DNA of 64,000 nucleotides from Hypericum androsaemum (lineage: Eukaryota > Streptophyta > Magnoliopsida > Malpighiales > Hypericaceae). Location of the stretch: positions 9,847,827 through 9,911,826 of the forward strand of contig OZ023197.1 of NCBI GenBank assembly GCA_963995505.1. Direction: 5' to 3'. Below, in pieces: positions 45,827 to 57,596 of the stretch; the first letter of the stretch is position 1, and every line of letters starts with the position of its first letter. The notes under the pieces were generated by a model. It was given only the letters and a program-made list of their open reading frames with translations. It searched no databases and had not been told where the DNA came from. The position numbers and the translations under genes were made by a program.

Positions 45827-46700
45827 TCAGTTCAGAAATTGCAGAGTAGAACTACAACTGCACAACCGGATTCCAAGCAAACTGGCAAAATGATCCCAAA
45901 TCCTCCTGGCAACAGAACAATGGATGAAGAGATGATCCCAAATCCTCCTCGCAAAATATGTTTGTTTATTAAAAATATAATAAGTTGACATCAAAATTTA
46001 ACATTAAAATCTTTTGAAAAATATTATGACAACGAAATTATTAAATTTCAACAATCAACTAACTAAATATATAAATAAAATAACTTTAAAGCAATTTTTA
46101 AAGCAAATAAGATGTAGTGCTAGTCCCGACTTAGGATCAATTTTTTTATTAGTTTAGAAATATTATTAATTCAGAGAGGATAACGGTCTTCTGTATATCT
46201 TTTGCATTCTCAACAATAAATATTTGTTTTTTGGTGGAAAGATAATAATTATTTGAGAGTTCGCCACTTTTTTTAGGGAAAGGAAAAAAACATGATCCGA
46301 AAATAACTCTAACAGAAAGCCAAAATGTAACATTGGTGAAATCCTTATTTGTCTATTTCCAATCAAGAAGTCGGTCGTCGTCGTCTCATGCAAATTGTGG
46401 AGGTCCATTCTGGGATTAAGTCAGGTCGTTGTCGCGAAACAAATTGTGCCGCTTTGGTGTGATATTGCGATCTTCCTACACCTCTTATGCTTTATCTTTA
46501 TGTGAAATGTAGAAAATCTCAAGTGGTTAAGTGCAAAAATAGTGAGATAGTTTATAAATGTTGAAAATCTACAAATTTATTGTTTTAATTATTTGGGTCA
46601 GATATTAAGATTTTTATGTAATATCAGAGCATATTAATCTCGTATCTATTATTGCGATCGCACGATCCTCATTTTATCTTACATTGGTGAAATCAAAATC

Positions 46701-46995
46701 TGATGTAGGGGACCGTGGATAGGTGGTCGCGAATCCATTAATTCTGAGAATACCCAAAAAATATGATAAAAACTTTGATCCGTTGATTCTACGAATACCA
46801 GAAAGCGACAGATAACTCGAGAAAATCTTTTTTATATTTATCAAAATTTAACCAAACATAACAATAGAGAAATGTCCTATTTATATAAAACTAAAAGAAA
46901 CCTAATACATATAATTCTACTACAATTAAAAATTCTAATAATAATAATCAAACTATAGATAATTACTAATTTAATGTCATTCCTTATCTCCAACA
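46701..46995 (-). repeat. Array LTR module, unit 6
   Basis: Core type, with one visible change near 46,892 (AAAACTAAAAG). The leader of this unit has two further private changes (GAGAGTTCG at 46,256; ATCTACAAATTT near 46,567). Confidence 0.75.
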
Positions 46996-47177
46996 TTCTT
47001 CTCCGGTTGGAGAAATTCGTCCTCGAATTTGAAGTCGTTGGCCAGCTTGAGTCCTTCGTACACACACTGGTCAACACATTCGATCGACGTGGTGACGCTT
47101 GGTATCGTCTATTCCAGCAGGACAAATACGTGGAATCTAGGCAACCACGAATATTCTTCAGATGAAAGACTAAGAAC

Positions 47178-48095
47178 TCACGTCTTCGGACAGATTTTTT
47201 TGGTATCCTTGAGAGCATTCCACGTATTCAATAAAGGAGAACTTTCAACATATGTAAACTTGTCAACTCCGAGAAAGTTAATGTGCTCGACATACTCAAC
47301 CCAATAATCCTGGCTCATGGGTGCAATCTTCGCATCAATAACTCTATTATCAATAGAAATTGCATATTGCCTCATATCAGTAGCATCAATAACATATGAC
47401 TCGTTAAACAACCCTCTCAATGAATATAATGATGCTTCAGATTCATCAAAATATTCTCCATCAAAGCAATCTTCACCAAACTCACCAGCAAGAACTTCTT
47501 CAACCTCGTCCTCCTTACCAGGGTAGGAGTCATAAATTGGTTCACCTTCATTAAACTCGTCACCCTCACCAGGGTAGGAGTCATAAATTGGTGCACCAAA
47601 CTCTTCTGAATCCAAAGTGTCTTCAACTACTTCGGGTTGTGGAGTATGTTGCTTCCTTGAGATTTCAGTCAGTTCCTGCTTCAAATCATCCAAATTAGCT
47701 TGAATCTCACGTAACTTCTCGGCCATGTGTCGACCATATTGTTCCCAATAGTGATAGTGTTTGTCAGCAAAAGCATTCCAAACTTCGTAAGCATGTCAGA
47801 AAAATAACTCATAAACCAGCTTCTCTTTCATCTTAGGCCATCTAGAGATTCTCTGCTTGCCACATAGTTTCCGCCAAAGATTTAAGTCGGACCACCAATG
47901 CATAAGATCACCTTGCAATCGTTGTTGGACAAATCTTACTTTATCTAACTCTGCAAACATGTGAACATCAAAGTATATCTCCACATTGACAAGCCATTCC
48001 ACAAAATCTCTTCTCGAAATTTCCCAATCGAGATCAAGAAAATCACACAAAGTAAGAATATATACCATAGACACCATAGAATCAAGCATCTTCAA
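47178..48095 (-). pseudogene. gag relic, array unit 6, chimeric
   Basis: The 3' part (47,178 to about 47,510) matches the core exactly; the 5' part is of the diverged type. In that 5' part the frame runs open through WRKLCGKQRISRWPKMKEKL, so neither of the two core TGA codons is present. Instead there is a stop after LVYELFF at 47,796. The unit thus records a boundary between homogenised and old sequence. Confidence 0.75.
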
Positions 48096-48992
48096 TTTAG
48101 CCTAAAAAAGACCAACCAGTTAGTTCAGAAATTGCAGAGTAGAACTACAACTGCACCAACGGATTCCAAGCAATCTGGCAAAATGATCCCAAATCCTCCT
48201 GGCAACAGAACAATGGATGAAGAGATGATCCCAAATCCTCCTCGCAAAATATTTTTGTTTATTAAAAATATAATAAGTTGACATCAAAATTTAACATTAA
48301 AATCTTTTGGAAAATATTATGACAGCGAAATTATTAAATTTCAACAAGAAACTAACTAAATATATAAAGAAAATTACTTTTAAGCAATTTTTAAAGCAAA
48401 TAAGATGTAGTGCTAGTCCCGACTTAGGATCAATTTTTTTATTAGTTTAGAGAAATTATTAATTCGGAGAGGATAACGGTCTTCTGTATATCTTTGCATT
48501 CTCAACAATAAATATTTGTTTTTTGGTGGAAAGACAATAATTATTTGAGGGTCATTTCGCCACTTTTTTTAGGGAAAGGAAAAAAACATGATCCGAAAAT
48601 AACTCTAACAGAAAGCCAAAATGTAACGTTGGTGAAATCCTTATTTGTCTATTTCCAATCAAGAAGTCGGTCGTCGTCGTCTCATGCAAATTGCGGAGGT
48701 TCTGGGATTAAGTCAGGTCGTCGTCGCGAAGCAAATTGTGCCGTTTTGGTGTGATATTGCAATCTTCCTACACCTCTTATGCTTTATCTCTTTGTGAAAT
48801 GTAGAAAATCTCAAGTGGTTAAGTGCAAAAATAGTGAGATAGTTTATAAATGTTGAAAATCTACAAATCCATTGTTTTAATTATTTGGGTCAGATATTAA
48901 GATTTTAATATAATATTAGAGCATATTAATCTCGTATCTATTATTGTGATCGCACGATGCTCATTTCATCTTACATTGGTGAAATCAAAACC

Positions 48993-49275
48993 TGATGCAG
49001 GGGAACGTGGATAGGCGATCGCGAATCTGAGAATACCCGAAAAATATGATAAATGCCTTGATCCGTTGATTTTACGAATACCAGAAAGATAACTCGAGAA
49101 AATCTTTTTTATATTTATCAAAATTCAACCAAACTTAACAATAGAGAAATGTCCTATTTATTTTAAACCAAAAGAAACCTAATACATATAATTTTACTAT
49201 AATTAAAAATTCTAATAATAATAATAATCAAACTATAGATAATTACTAATTTAATGTCATTCCTTATCTCCATCA
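48993..49275 (-). repeat. Array LTR module, unit 7
   Basis: 283 bp, diverged, with about 12 bp missing near 49,020 and 49,090. The minus strand begins TGATGGAG and ends CCTGCATCA. Confidence 0.7.
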
Positions 49276-49363
49276 TTCTTCTCCGGTTGGAGAAATTCAT
49301 CCTCGAATTTGAAGTCGTTGGCCAGCTTGAGTCTTTCGTACACGCACTGTTCAACACATTCGA

Positions 49364-50374
49364 TCAACGTGGTGACACTTGGTATCGTCCATTCCAGTAG
49401 GACAAATACTTGCAACCTAAGCAACCATGAATATTCCCCAGATGAAAGACCAAGAACTCACTTCTTCGGACAGATCTTTCGGCATTCTTGAGAGCATTCC
49501 ACATATTTAATAATGGAGAACTTTCAACATATGCAAACTTGTCAACTCCGAGAAAGTTAATGTGCTCGACATACTTAACCCAATAATCCTGGCTCATGGG
49601 TGCAATCTTCGCATCAATAACTCTAGTATCAATAGAAATTGCATATTGCCTCATATCAGTAGCATCAATAACATATGACTCGTCAAACAACTCTCTCAAT
49701 GAATATAATGATGCTTCAGATTCATCAAAATATTCTCCATCAAAGCAATCTTCACCAAACTCACCAGCAAGAACTTCATCAACCTCGTCCTCCTCACCAG
49801 GGTAGGAGTCATAAATTGGTTCACCTTCATCAAACTCGTCACCCTCACCAGGGTAGGAGTCATAAATTGGTGCACCAAACTCTTCCGAATCCAAAGTATC
49901 TTCAACTACTTCGGGTTGTGGAGGATGTTGCTTCCTTGAGATCTTAGCGAGTTCCTGCTTCAAATCATCCAAATTAGCTTGAATCTCATGCAACTTCTCG
50001 GCTATGTGTCGACCATATTGTTCCCAAAAGCGATGGTGTTTGTCAACAACATCATTCCAAACTTCGTAAGCATGTTGGGAAAATAACTCATAGACCAACT
50101 TCTCTTTCATCTTAGGCCATCAAGAGATTTTTTGCTTGCCACATCGTTTTCGCCAAAGATTTAAGTCGGACCACCAATGCATAAGATCACCTTGCAATCG
50201 TTGTTGGACAAATCTGACTTTATCCAACTCTGCAAGCATGTGAACATCAAAGTATATCTCCACATTGACAAGCCATTTCGCAAAATCTCTTCTCGAAATT
50301 TCTGAATCGAGATCAAGAAAATCACACAAAGTAGGAATATGCACCATAGACACCATAGAATCAAACATCTTCAA
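49364..50374 (-). pseudogene. gag relic, array unit 7
   Basis: Best-preserved frame of the array. 50,374-50,120 runs through WRKRCGKQKIS to one TGA, and then 50,110-49,364 is open for 248 codons. The frame continues past the gag end into SVRRSEFLVFHLGNI, which in the core units lies in a different frame. This unit is therefore probably closest to the ancestral coding state. Confidence 0.78.
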
Positions 50375-51278
50375 TTTAGCCTCAAAAAGACCAACCAGTC
50401 AGTTCAAAAATTGCAGAGTAGAACTACAACTGCACCAACAGATTCCAAGCAAACTGGCAAAATGATCCCAAATCCTCATGGCAACAGAACAATGGATGAA
50501 GAGATGATCCCAAATCCTCCTCGCAAAATATGTTTGTTTATTAAAAAATATAATAAGTTGACATAAAAATTTAACATTAAAATCTTTTGAAAAATATTAT
50601 GGCAGCGAAATTATTAAATCTAAACTAGCAACAAACTAAATATATAAAGAAAATAACTTTTAAGCAATTTTTAAGGCAAATAAGATGTAGTGCTAGTCCC
50701 GTCTTAGGATCAATTTTTTTACTAGTTTAGATATATTATTAATTGGGAGAGGATAACGGTCTTCTGTATATCTTTTGCATTCTCAACAATAAATATTTGT
50801 TTTTTGGTGGAAAGACAATAATTATTTGAGGGTCATTTCGCCACTTTTTTTAGGAAGAGGAAAAAAACATGATCCGAAAATAACTCTTAACAGAAAGCCA
50901 AAATGTAACGTTGGTGAAATCCTTATTTGTCTATTTCCAATCAAGAAGTCGGTCGTCGTCGTCTCATGCAAATTGTGGAGGTCCATTCTGGGATTAAGTC
51001 AGACCGTCGTCGCGAAGCAAATTGTGCCGTTTTATTGTGATATTGCAATCTTCCTACACCTCTTATGCTTTATCTCTATGTGAAATTTAGAAAATCTCAA
51101 GTGGTTAAGTGCAAAAATAGTGTGATAGTTTATAAATGTTGAAAATCTACAAATTCATTGTTTTAATTATTTGGGTCAGATATTAAGATTTTAATATAAT
51201 ATCAGAGCATATTAATCTCGTATTTATTATTGTGATCGCACGATCCTCATTTCATCTTATATTGGTGAAATCAAAACC

Positions 51279-51573
51279 TGATGCAGGGGAACGTTGATAG
51301 AAGGTCGCGAATCCATTAATTCTGAGAATACCCGAAAAATATGATAAAAGCCTTGATCCGTTGATTCTACGAATGCCAGAAAGCGACAGATAACTCGAGA
51401 TAATCTTTTTTATATTTATCAAAATTCAACAAAACATAACAATAGAGAAATGTCCTATTTATATAAAACCAAAAGAAACCTAATACATATAATTCTACTA
51501 CAATTAAAAATTCTAATAATAATAATCAAACTATAGATAATTACTAATTTAATTTCATTCCTTATCTCCATCA
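51279..51573 (-). repeat. Array LTR module, unit 8
   Basis: 295 bp, diverged from the core; TGATGGAG start and CCTGCATCA end on the minus strand. Confidence 0.7.
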
Positions 51574-51763
51574 TTCTTCTCCGGTTGGAGAAATTCGTCC
51601 TCGAATTTGAAGTCGTTGGCCAGCTTGAGTCCTTCGTACACACACTGTTCAACTCATTCGATCGACGTGGTGACACTTGATATCGTCTATTCCAGCAGGA
51701 CAAATACTTGGAACCTATGCAACTACAAATATTCTCCAGATGAAAGACTAAGAACTCACGTCT

Positions 51764-52680
51764 TCAGACAGATTTTTCAGCATCCTTGAGAGCATTCCAC
51801 ATATTCAATAATGGAGAACTTTCAACATATGCAAACTTGTCAACTCCGAGAAAGTTAATGTGCTCGACATACTCAACCCAATAATCCTGGCTCATGGGTG
51901 CAATCTTCGCATCAATAACTCTAGTATCAATAGAAATTGCATATTGCCTCATATCAGTAGCATCAATAACATATGACTCGTCAAACCACTCTCTCAATGA
52001 ATATAATGATGCTTCAAATTCATCAAAATATTCTCCATCGAAGCAATCTTCACCAAACTCACCAGCAAGAACTTCTTCATCCTCGTCCTCCTCACCAGGG
52101 TAGGAGTCATAAATTGGTTCACCTTCATCAAACTCGGCACCCTCACCAGGGTAGGAGTCATAAATTGGTGCACCAAACTCTTCTGAATCCAAAGTATCTT
52201 CAACTACTTCGGGTTGTGGAGTATGTTGCTTCCTTGAGATCTCAGCCAGTTCCTGCTTCAAATCATTCAAATTAGCTTGAATCTCATGCAACTTCTCGGC
52301 TATGTGTCGACCATATTGTTCCCAAAAGTGATGGTGTTTGTCAGCAACATCATTCCAAACATTGTAAGCATGTCAGGAAAATAACTCATAAACCAACTTC
52401 TCTTTCATCTTAGGCCATCAAGAGATTTTTTGCTTGCCACATCGTTTCTGCCGAAGATTTAAGTCGGACCACCAATGCATAAGATCACCTTGCAATCGTC
52501 GTTGGAAAAATCTGACTTTATCCAACTCTGCAAGCATGTGAACATCAAAGTATATCTCCACATTGACTAGCCATTTCACAAAATCTCTTCTCGAAATTTC
52601 TCAATCGAGATCAGGAAAATCACACAAAGTAGGAATATGCACCATAGACACCATAGAATCAAGTATCTTCAATTCAGCTT
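51764..52680 (-). pseudogene. gag relic, array unit 8
   Basis: The open part is 52,291-51,764 (175 codons, from HEIQANLNDLKQEL on). The upstream gag core is interrupted by several stops and changes (for example near 52,370 and 52,435). It has an Asp-rich variant, EEDEDEEV, where the core reads EEDEVEEV. Confidence 0.7.
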
Positions 52681-52743
52681 AAAAAAGGACCAACCTGTTA
52701 ATTCAGAAATTGCAGAGTAGAACTACAACTGCACCAACGGATT

Positions 52744-52889
52744 CAACCAAACATAAAAATAGAGAAAGGTCCTATTTATAGAAAACCAAAAGAAACCTAT
52801 TACATATAATTCTACTACAATTAAAAATCCTAATAATAATAATCAAACTATAGATAATTACTAATTTAATTTAATTCCTTATCCCCATC
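52744..52889 (-). repeat. Truncated array LTR at the right edge
   Basis: About 146 bp matching the first half of the array LTR module in the same orientation (AACCAAACATAAAAATAGAG...TTAATTCCTTATCCCCATC). It is joined directly to the ATTGCAGAG...ACGGATTC unit start, so the rest of the LTR and nearly all the leader are deleted here. This would be the 5'-most LTR of the array on the minus strand. Confidence 0.7.
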
Positions 52890-54059
52890 CCGTACAAACT
52901 TTGATCCGATCGATCTTGTTTGATGTGACGTGTTGAGAATTCCTATGGGAAAAATCTACCAAACCGATGCCTAGTATAACTAAATTATTTGTTAGTATCT
53001 TCGTATGCAGATACTAATCTGAACATTACTACGTTGTTAGTTAAGAGTGTGGTGGACCATTTTATGAAAATTCACTTATTTATTCATTGCCTTCAGCTAA
53101 TTTGTATAGAAAATTTACTTTGCCGATGGAAGTTGACATTTAAGATAGAGAAAATTTCTTCTTCCAGCTCATTGTTTTGCCCTTATTTCTCTCTAGGATG
53201 AATTTAGAACCTCAAATTTAGACATACCCCAGAAAGAATGTAATCCTAGATATTTATCATTGACTAGCATTTGTTGCATACCTAAGATATTCACGCTACG
53301 ATACTTTAGTGAGATATGAAGCCTCTCCTCTGCTACCTGACCATCTATCATCTCACGTCAAATTGGGTCGTCACGTGCACTGCCACATGGTTTATGACGT
53401 GGCTTATTGAGAACTCTATTGAAATTTTTATATTGTTCCAAAAAATCCAGATTTGTTAAAGAATTTAAAATTTGCCCCATATTTTAATAAATGTTAAAAA
53501 AATCATTTTAACCAGTCTCGTACCCAGATTATTCTCTTGTTTCTATCCTCTATTCTCCCCAACTTTTATGGAATTCATACTGAAGTACAAGTTCTAAATA
53601 ACTAAATATGTGATTTAAACCCAAAAAAAGTTCCATTAGATGAAGCTGCCCAATGCAGTAATGCATGATGGACATTATTTGTCCAAAACATCCAATTAAA
53701 TTTCATAAAACAATCTAAATGAAACTTCAACAACCAATTACCCCAGCTCACACAAACTTACTCCAACTGAGGAACAAATTGAACTTGTTTTGACTAATCG
53801 AAAAAAAATCCAGATTTCAATCAAAGTGAACAAAATAAGCATCGGAGAACCCGTGGTTTAGAAAAGATCTGCATCTCTGGGATCACTTGGACTTCTTTCC
53901 TTGCATCTTCTTGATCACTTTGTCTTGAACCCATGGTAAGGCCCCTCCTCATGCCTGAATAAAGCTTCTTGAAGGTTGATTTCCAAGCTTAGATTAAAAC
54001 TACATTTTGAATCACTTGAGATCCCCGAACCATAGAGCTAGCCTCTGACCCGATCCATT
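52890..54059. other. Intergenic, no clear gene
   Basis: AT-rich. On the minus strand near 53,940-53,885 a short frame ends in ALPWVQDKVIKKMQGKKSK and a stop, preceded by an AG that could be a splice acceptor. It could be a last-exon fragment, but I recognise no family and do not call a gene. Confidence 0.3.
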
Positions 54060-54293
54060 TGAAATCGCGCTACTCTTTTAGAAAAATGAAAAAAAAAGAT
54101 CTGAAAATATCTCTAAATAAAACCCAAAAGGTGAGGTTGACGATATACTTGTATCTGTTTCCAATCAAGAAATCGTCGTCGTCTCATGCGAATTGTAGAG
54201 GTCCATTCGGGGATTAAGTCGATCTTCGTCGTCTCTTGAAAATTGTAGAGGTCCATTCAGGGATTAAGTCGGTCGTCGTCGTCTCATGCAAAT
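54060..54293. repeat. Diverged relative of the array leader, left part
   Basis: Resembles the leader at 37,110-37,230: CTGAAAATA(T/A)CTC, TTTCCAATCAAGAA, GTCGTCGTCTCATGC(G/A)AATTGTAGAGGTCCATTC. The last block is repeated about 2.5 times in a row (54,172-54,290). It is cut at CAAAT by a copia element and resumes at 57,597. Confidence 0.65.
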
Positions 54294-54454
54294 TATAGGA
54301 ATAGAATCATGTAATTGAGTTGTAATAGGAAGTTTCCTTGTAGACTTTATGTCATAATAGGAATGTGGCATCGCTGGGTACGTCCTAACCCTAGCATCGA
54401 GTTGTATATATATTCCTGATCATCTAATGTGAAACATTAGCAACATATTTAATA
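54294..54454 (+). repeat. Left LTR of the short copia element
   Basis: 161 bp, TATAGGAATAGAATC...CATATTTAATA, followed directly by the primer site. It contains GTATATATATTCC near its end, a possible TATA box. Confidence 0.85.
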
Positions 54455-54467
54455 TAGTATCAGAGCC
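54455..54467 (+). other. Primer binding site, tRNA-Met type
   Basis: TAGTATCAGAGCC, one mismatch to TGGTATCAGAGCC, directly after the LTR. Confidence 0.8.
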
Positions 54468-54566
54468 ATAAACTGTTCCAAAATCAACCTACCAAAGAAA
54501 ATAAACCTACCCGCCGCATCAATTTTTGCCCCACCATAAACTGATCCAAAATTTCCCCACCAAAAC

Positions 54567-55610
54567 ATGGCCGATTCAAGTGCTATCTCTTCCGGAAGAA
54601 CTCCGATCACCGGCGGCGAGGGATCGATGATCTCTTATATGGACTTCATGTCTCCATATTATATCCATCCCTCTGATCTCTGGATCGTCTCAATGAAGTT
54701 AACTATGGAGAATGGGTTAACGACATGAGCATTGTCTTGTATGACAAAAACAAGTTTGGCTTCGTCGATGGCACTGTCATCAAGCCCTCCCCAAGTTCGA
54801 TTGATTTTTTCTGTACTGGGTTCGTGCTGATGTGATAATGCGTGGCTAGCTTAAAAGCACAATGGAAAGGATGTCCGCATCAGTGTTCGTAGCATGTGGA
54901 CCGCCTATGATATCTGGATTGACATCGCTAAAATATTCGGCAAAGGTAGCACCCCTTGTGCGTATGAACTTTGACGCATAATCACGAGCCTTTGTCAAGA
55001 CAAACTTTATATCTCAGCTTATTATACGAAGCTGAAGGGTCTCTCGGACAAGGTAAGCAATATCTCACTGCTACCGAATTGCTCATGTACTGGCTGCAGT
55101 TATGGTTTAGCAAAGCAGGTCATGGAACTAAGGGAGAAAGAACGCTTGTATGATTTTCTCATGGGTCTGAATGATTCATTTTCCACGATCAAGACCCAAA
55201 TTCTCAGCAGTCAGCCCATTCTGAGTATTGACATCGCTTATCACCTTGTTTCAGAAGATGAACGATAGCGAAACATCTCTGCCTCTCGCCTTCCCGTTAT
55301 TGAGGCTGCCGCTTTTCAAAGCAAAGTAGGCGACACATTTAGAGGCGATGCGAGGAATAGCAGTTGACCCAAGTATTCTCACTGTGGAAAGATTGGTCAC
55401 CTGGAAGCTAGCTATTTTGAGATATCCGGATACCCTTCGGGCTGGAGAAAGCCTAACCCTGATTCCCAAGGAAATCAAGGTCCGAACAACCGCACCAATT
55501 TTGGAGGAAATTTTGGCCGCCCCTCGCGTGAATCTAATCCATGGCCAGGTTCATCAAGACCAAATCAACACCATGGTCTGACAATTGGCAGGTAAACCTG
55601 AACTAGATCG
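54567..55610 (+). pseudogene. copia gag relic
   Basis: Begins at the ATG of MADSSAISSGRTP. Readable pieces: RSMWTAYDIWIDIAKIFGKG, LKGLSDKV, RLYDFLMGLNDSFSTIKTQIL and a zinc-knuckle region SHCGKIGHLEASYFEISGYP, with one Cys replaced, after which comes an Asn/Gly-rich stretch. Stops and shifts are scattered through it. Confidence 0.75.
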
Positions 55611-55879
55611 ATTCACACTAAATCTTGTTTCCAACAAAGAGGTACCAAATTCTGTCACGGACATTACAGGATCAGCTTCCCCAGTTTCGCGACGCAGTGA
55701 ACTAGTATGACAAACTTCAACCCATCTTGCTGAATATCAAGTCAAGCTACCCTCATCTCTCATCCCCGGACCAGCTTTGAGGCCATCTCTGTTGCCACCT
55801 GCCTCCTCATGTAACTCAGTCCTCTACCCTATGACACATTTTATCAGTTACAACCATTTTTTGTGTGCCCATCAGGTTT

Positions 55880-57435
55880 ATCTTACAGCCATCAGTTCCA
55901 ATGAGGAGCCCCGATCTTATCAGGATGTCGTTAAATGCTGGCGGCAGGCCATGAAACAAGAAGTGCAAGCTCTCAAGAATAATGGGACATGGACTCTCGT
56001 TCCATTGCCACCTGAAAATCATGTGGTTGATTCCAAGTGGTGTACAAGATCAAGTTTAAACCTGATGGCACCCTTAATCGTTATAAGGCAAAATTGGTGG
56101 TGCGTGGCTTCAAACAGATTGAGAAAATTGATTATCATGAGACCTTCGCTCTCGTGACAAAGGTTGTTTCTATTCGATGCTTGCTTTCGTTAGCAGTTAA
56201 ACGAAAGTGGCTCATCCACCAGTTAGATGTCGATAATGCTTTCTTGCATGGTGAGCTTGTTGAAGAAGTGTATATGAAGGTGCCACGGGGATTTTCGAAG
56301 CTTGGTGATTCTCAGGTGTGTCATCTCAAGAAGTCCTTCTATAGTTTGAAGCAAGCCTCGCAGACTTGATATAGCAAGCTTGTATCTTCCCTCACTAATA
56401 TGGGTTTTTCCCGCTTCCATGCAGACCATGCGATGTTTATGTACAGACGAGGCTGGCTAGTGCTTATTTTGCTCATGTACGTTGACGATGTCATCCTTAT
56501 CGGCAATCATGTTGATATGCTCCGGATCACTAAGAAGCGACTGCATTTTATGTTTGGCATCAAGGATTTAGGGCCTCTGAAGTATTTCCTTGGCATCGAG
56601 GCTACTACTACTGCCACTGGTCTCATCCTGAGTCTGCGAAAATACACTCTCAATATTTTACAGGAATGTGGGAAGGATGATTCTTGTCCTAGTCATTTCC
56701 CGATGGAGCAAAACCATCACCTTGCTTCGGGTGGTATGGTAGTTGCAGATTCATCTCGGTATCGCCGATTGGTTAGTCATCTTATGTATTTGACGGTCAC
56801 GCATCTAGATATTGCTTACGTTGTCAACATTCTCAGCCAGTTTGTTGAGAAGCCAAGTGCCGCCCACGTTCAAGCAGCTGGTCGAGTAGTGCGATACTTG
56901 AAAACCACTCCGAGTCAAGGCATTTTGCTTAATAATTCTCCCAGCATGGATCTTGTTGCTTATTGCGATGCTGACTGGGGTGGGTGTACAATGACGAGAC
57001 GATCTCGTATTGGTTACTTTATTTCTTTTGGAGGATCCTCCATTTCTTGGCAAACCAAGAAGCAACCAGTTTTTGCTTGATCTTCCACGGAAGTTGAATA
57101 CTGCGCCATGACAATTGCGGTCAGTGAAATATTGTGGCTTCGCTGGTTGTTCAAGGACCTCGGCATTACATTCACTTGACCTACTCTAATATGGTGTGAT
57201 AATCATGCAGCTCTACACATCACTATGAACCCGGTTTACCATGAAAAAGACTAAACATGTTGAGATGGACTGTTACTTCGTGCATGAGTGTGTGCAATCA
57301 CGTTAAATCACACCTTCCAAGATTCCTATGGCTCATCAACTAGCCGATTTGTTTACCAAGGCCCTCGGATAAGACCGATTCCAAACTCTTGTTTGCAAGT
57401 TGGGCATTGTCAATTTGCATGCTCCATCGGGGGAG
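55880..57435 (+). pseudogene. copia reverse transcriptase and RNase H relic
   Basis: RT starts in MKQEVQALKNNGTWTLVPLP (about 55,950). After a frame change at about 56,035 it reads VYKIKFKPDGTLNRYKAKLV, QLDVDNAFLHGEL and SLKQASQT, a stop at 56,367-56,369, and then LMYVDDVILIGN (the active site, about 56,476). RNase H has YCDADWGGC and SSISWQTKKQP, a stop near 57,078, and then EVEYCAM. It ends in the purine tract ATCGGGGGAG before the right LTR. The integrase that normally precedes copia RT is missing; gag runs almost directly into RT. Confidence 0.85.
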
Positions 57436-57596
57436 TATAGGAATAGAATCATGTAATTGACTTGTAATAGGAAGTTTCCTTGTAGACTTTATGTCATAGT
57501 AGGAATGTAGCATCGCTGGGTAAATCCTAACCCTAGCATCGAGTAGTATATATATTCCTGATCATCTAATGAGAAACATTAGCGGCATATTAAACA
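57436..57596 (+). repeat. Right LTR of the short copia element
   Basis: 161 bp, TATAGGAATAG...CATATTAAACA, followed by CAAAT. Preceded by a purine tract. Confidence 0.85.

Larger units (their letters stand above)
34381..52743 (-). repeat. Tandem array: eight head-to-tail units of about 2.29 kb, each LTR-leader-gag
   Basis: The word ATTGCAGAGTAGAACTACAAC recurs at 34,381, 36,662, 38,955, 41,252, 43,545, 45,838, 48,131, 50,410 and 52,709, giving units of 2281, 2293, 2297, 2293, 2293, 2293, 2279 and 2299 bp. Read on the minus strand, each unit holds a gypsy-like gag relic, a short 3' tail, a purine tract, an LTR-like module of about 295 bp (TGATGGAG/TGTTGGAG...CATCA) and a leader of about 860 bp that runs into the next unit. 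Protease, RT, RNase H and integrase are absent. Units 2-5 and large parts of 1 and 6 are almost identical; units 7 and 8 and the outer part of unit 1 have diverged. This is the layout of a tandemly amplified, internally deleted LTR element in which neighbours share LTRs. Confidence 0.92.
54294..57596 (+). mobile_element. Ty1/copia retrotransposon, internally deleted, short LTRs
   Basis: 3,303 bp, flanked by the 5-bp duplication CAAAT (54,289-54,293 and 57,597-57,601). Two 161-bp LTRs begin TATAGG and end in AA(T/C)A, giving TA...CA ends rather than TG...CA. Primer site, gag, RT and RNase H are present; integrase and most of protease are absent. I count eleven differences between the LTRs, so it is much older than the gypsy element at 11.4-16.4 kb. 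Many stops break the frames. Confidence 0.88.

Noticed and set aside
34381..52743. CRISPR-like or rDNA-like array
   Set aside because: Unit length, content (LTR and gag relic) and plant context exclude both.
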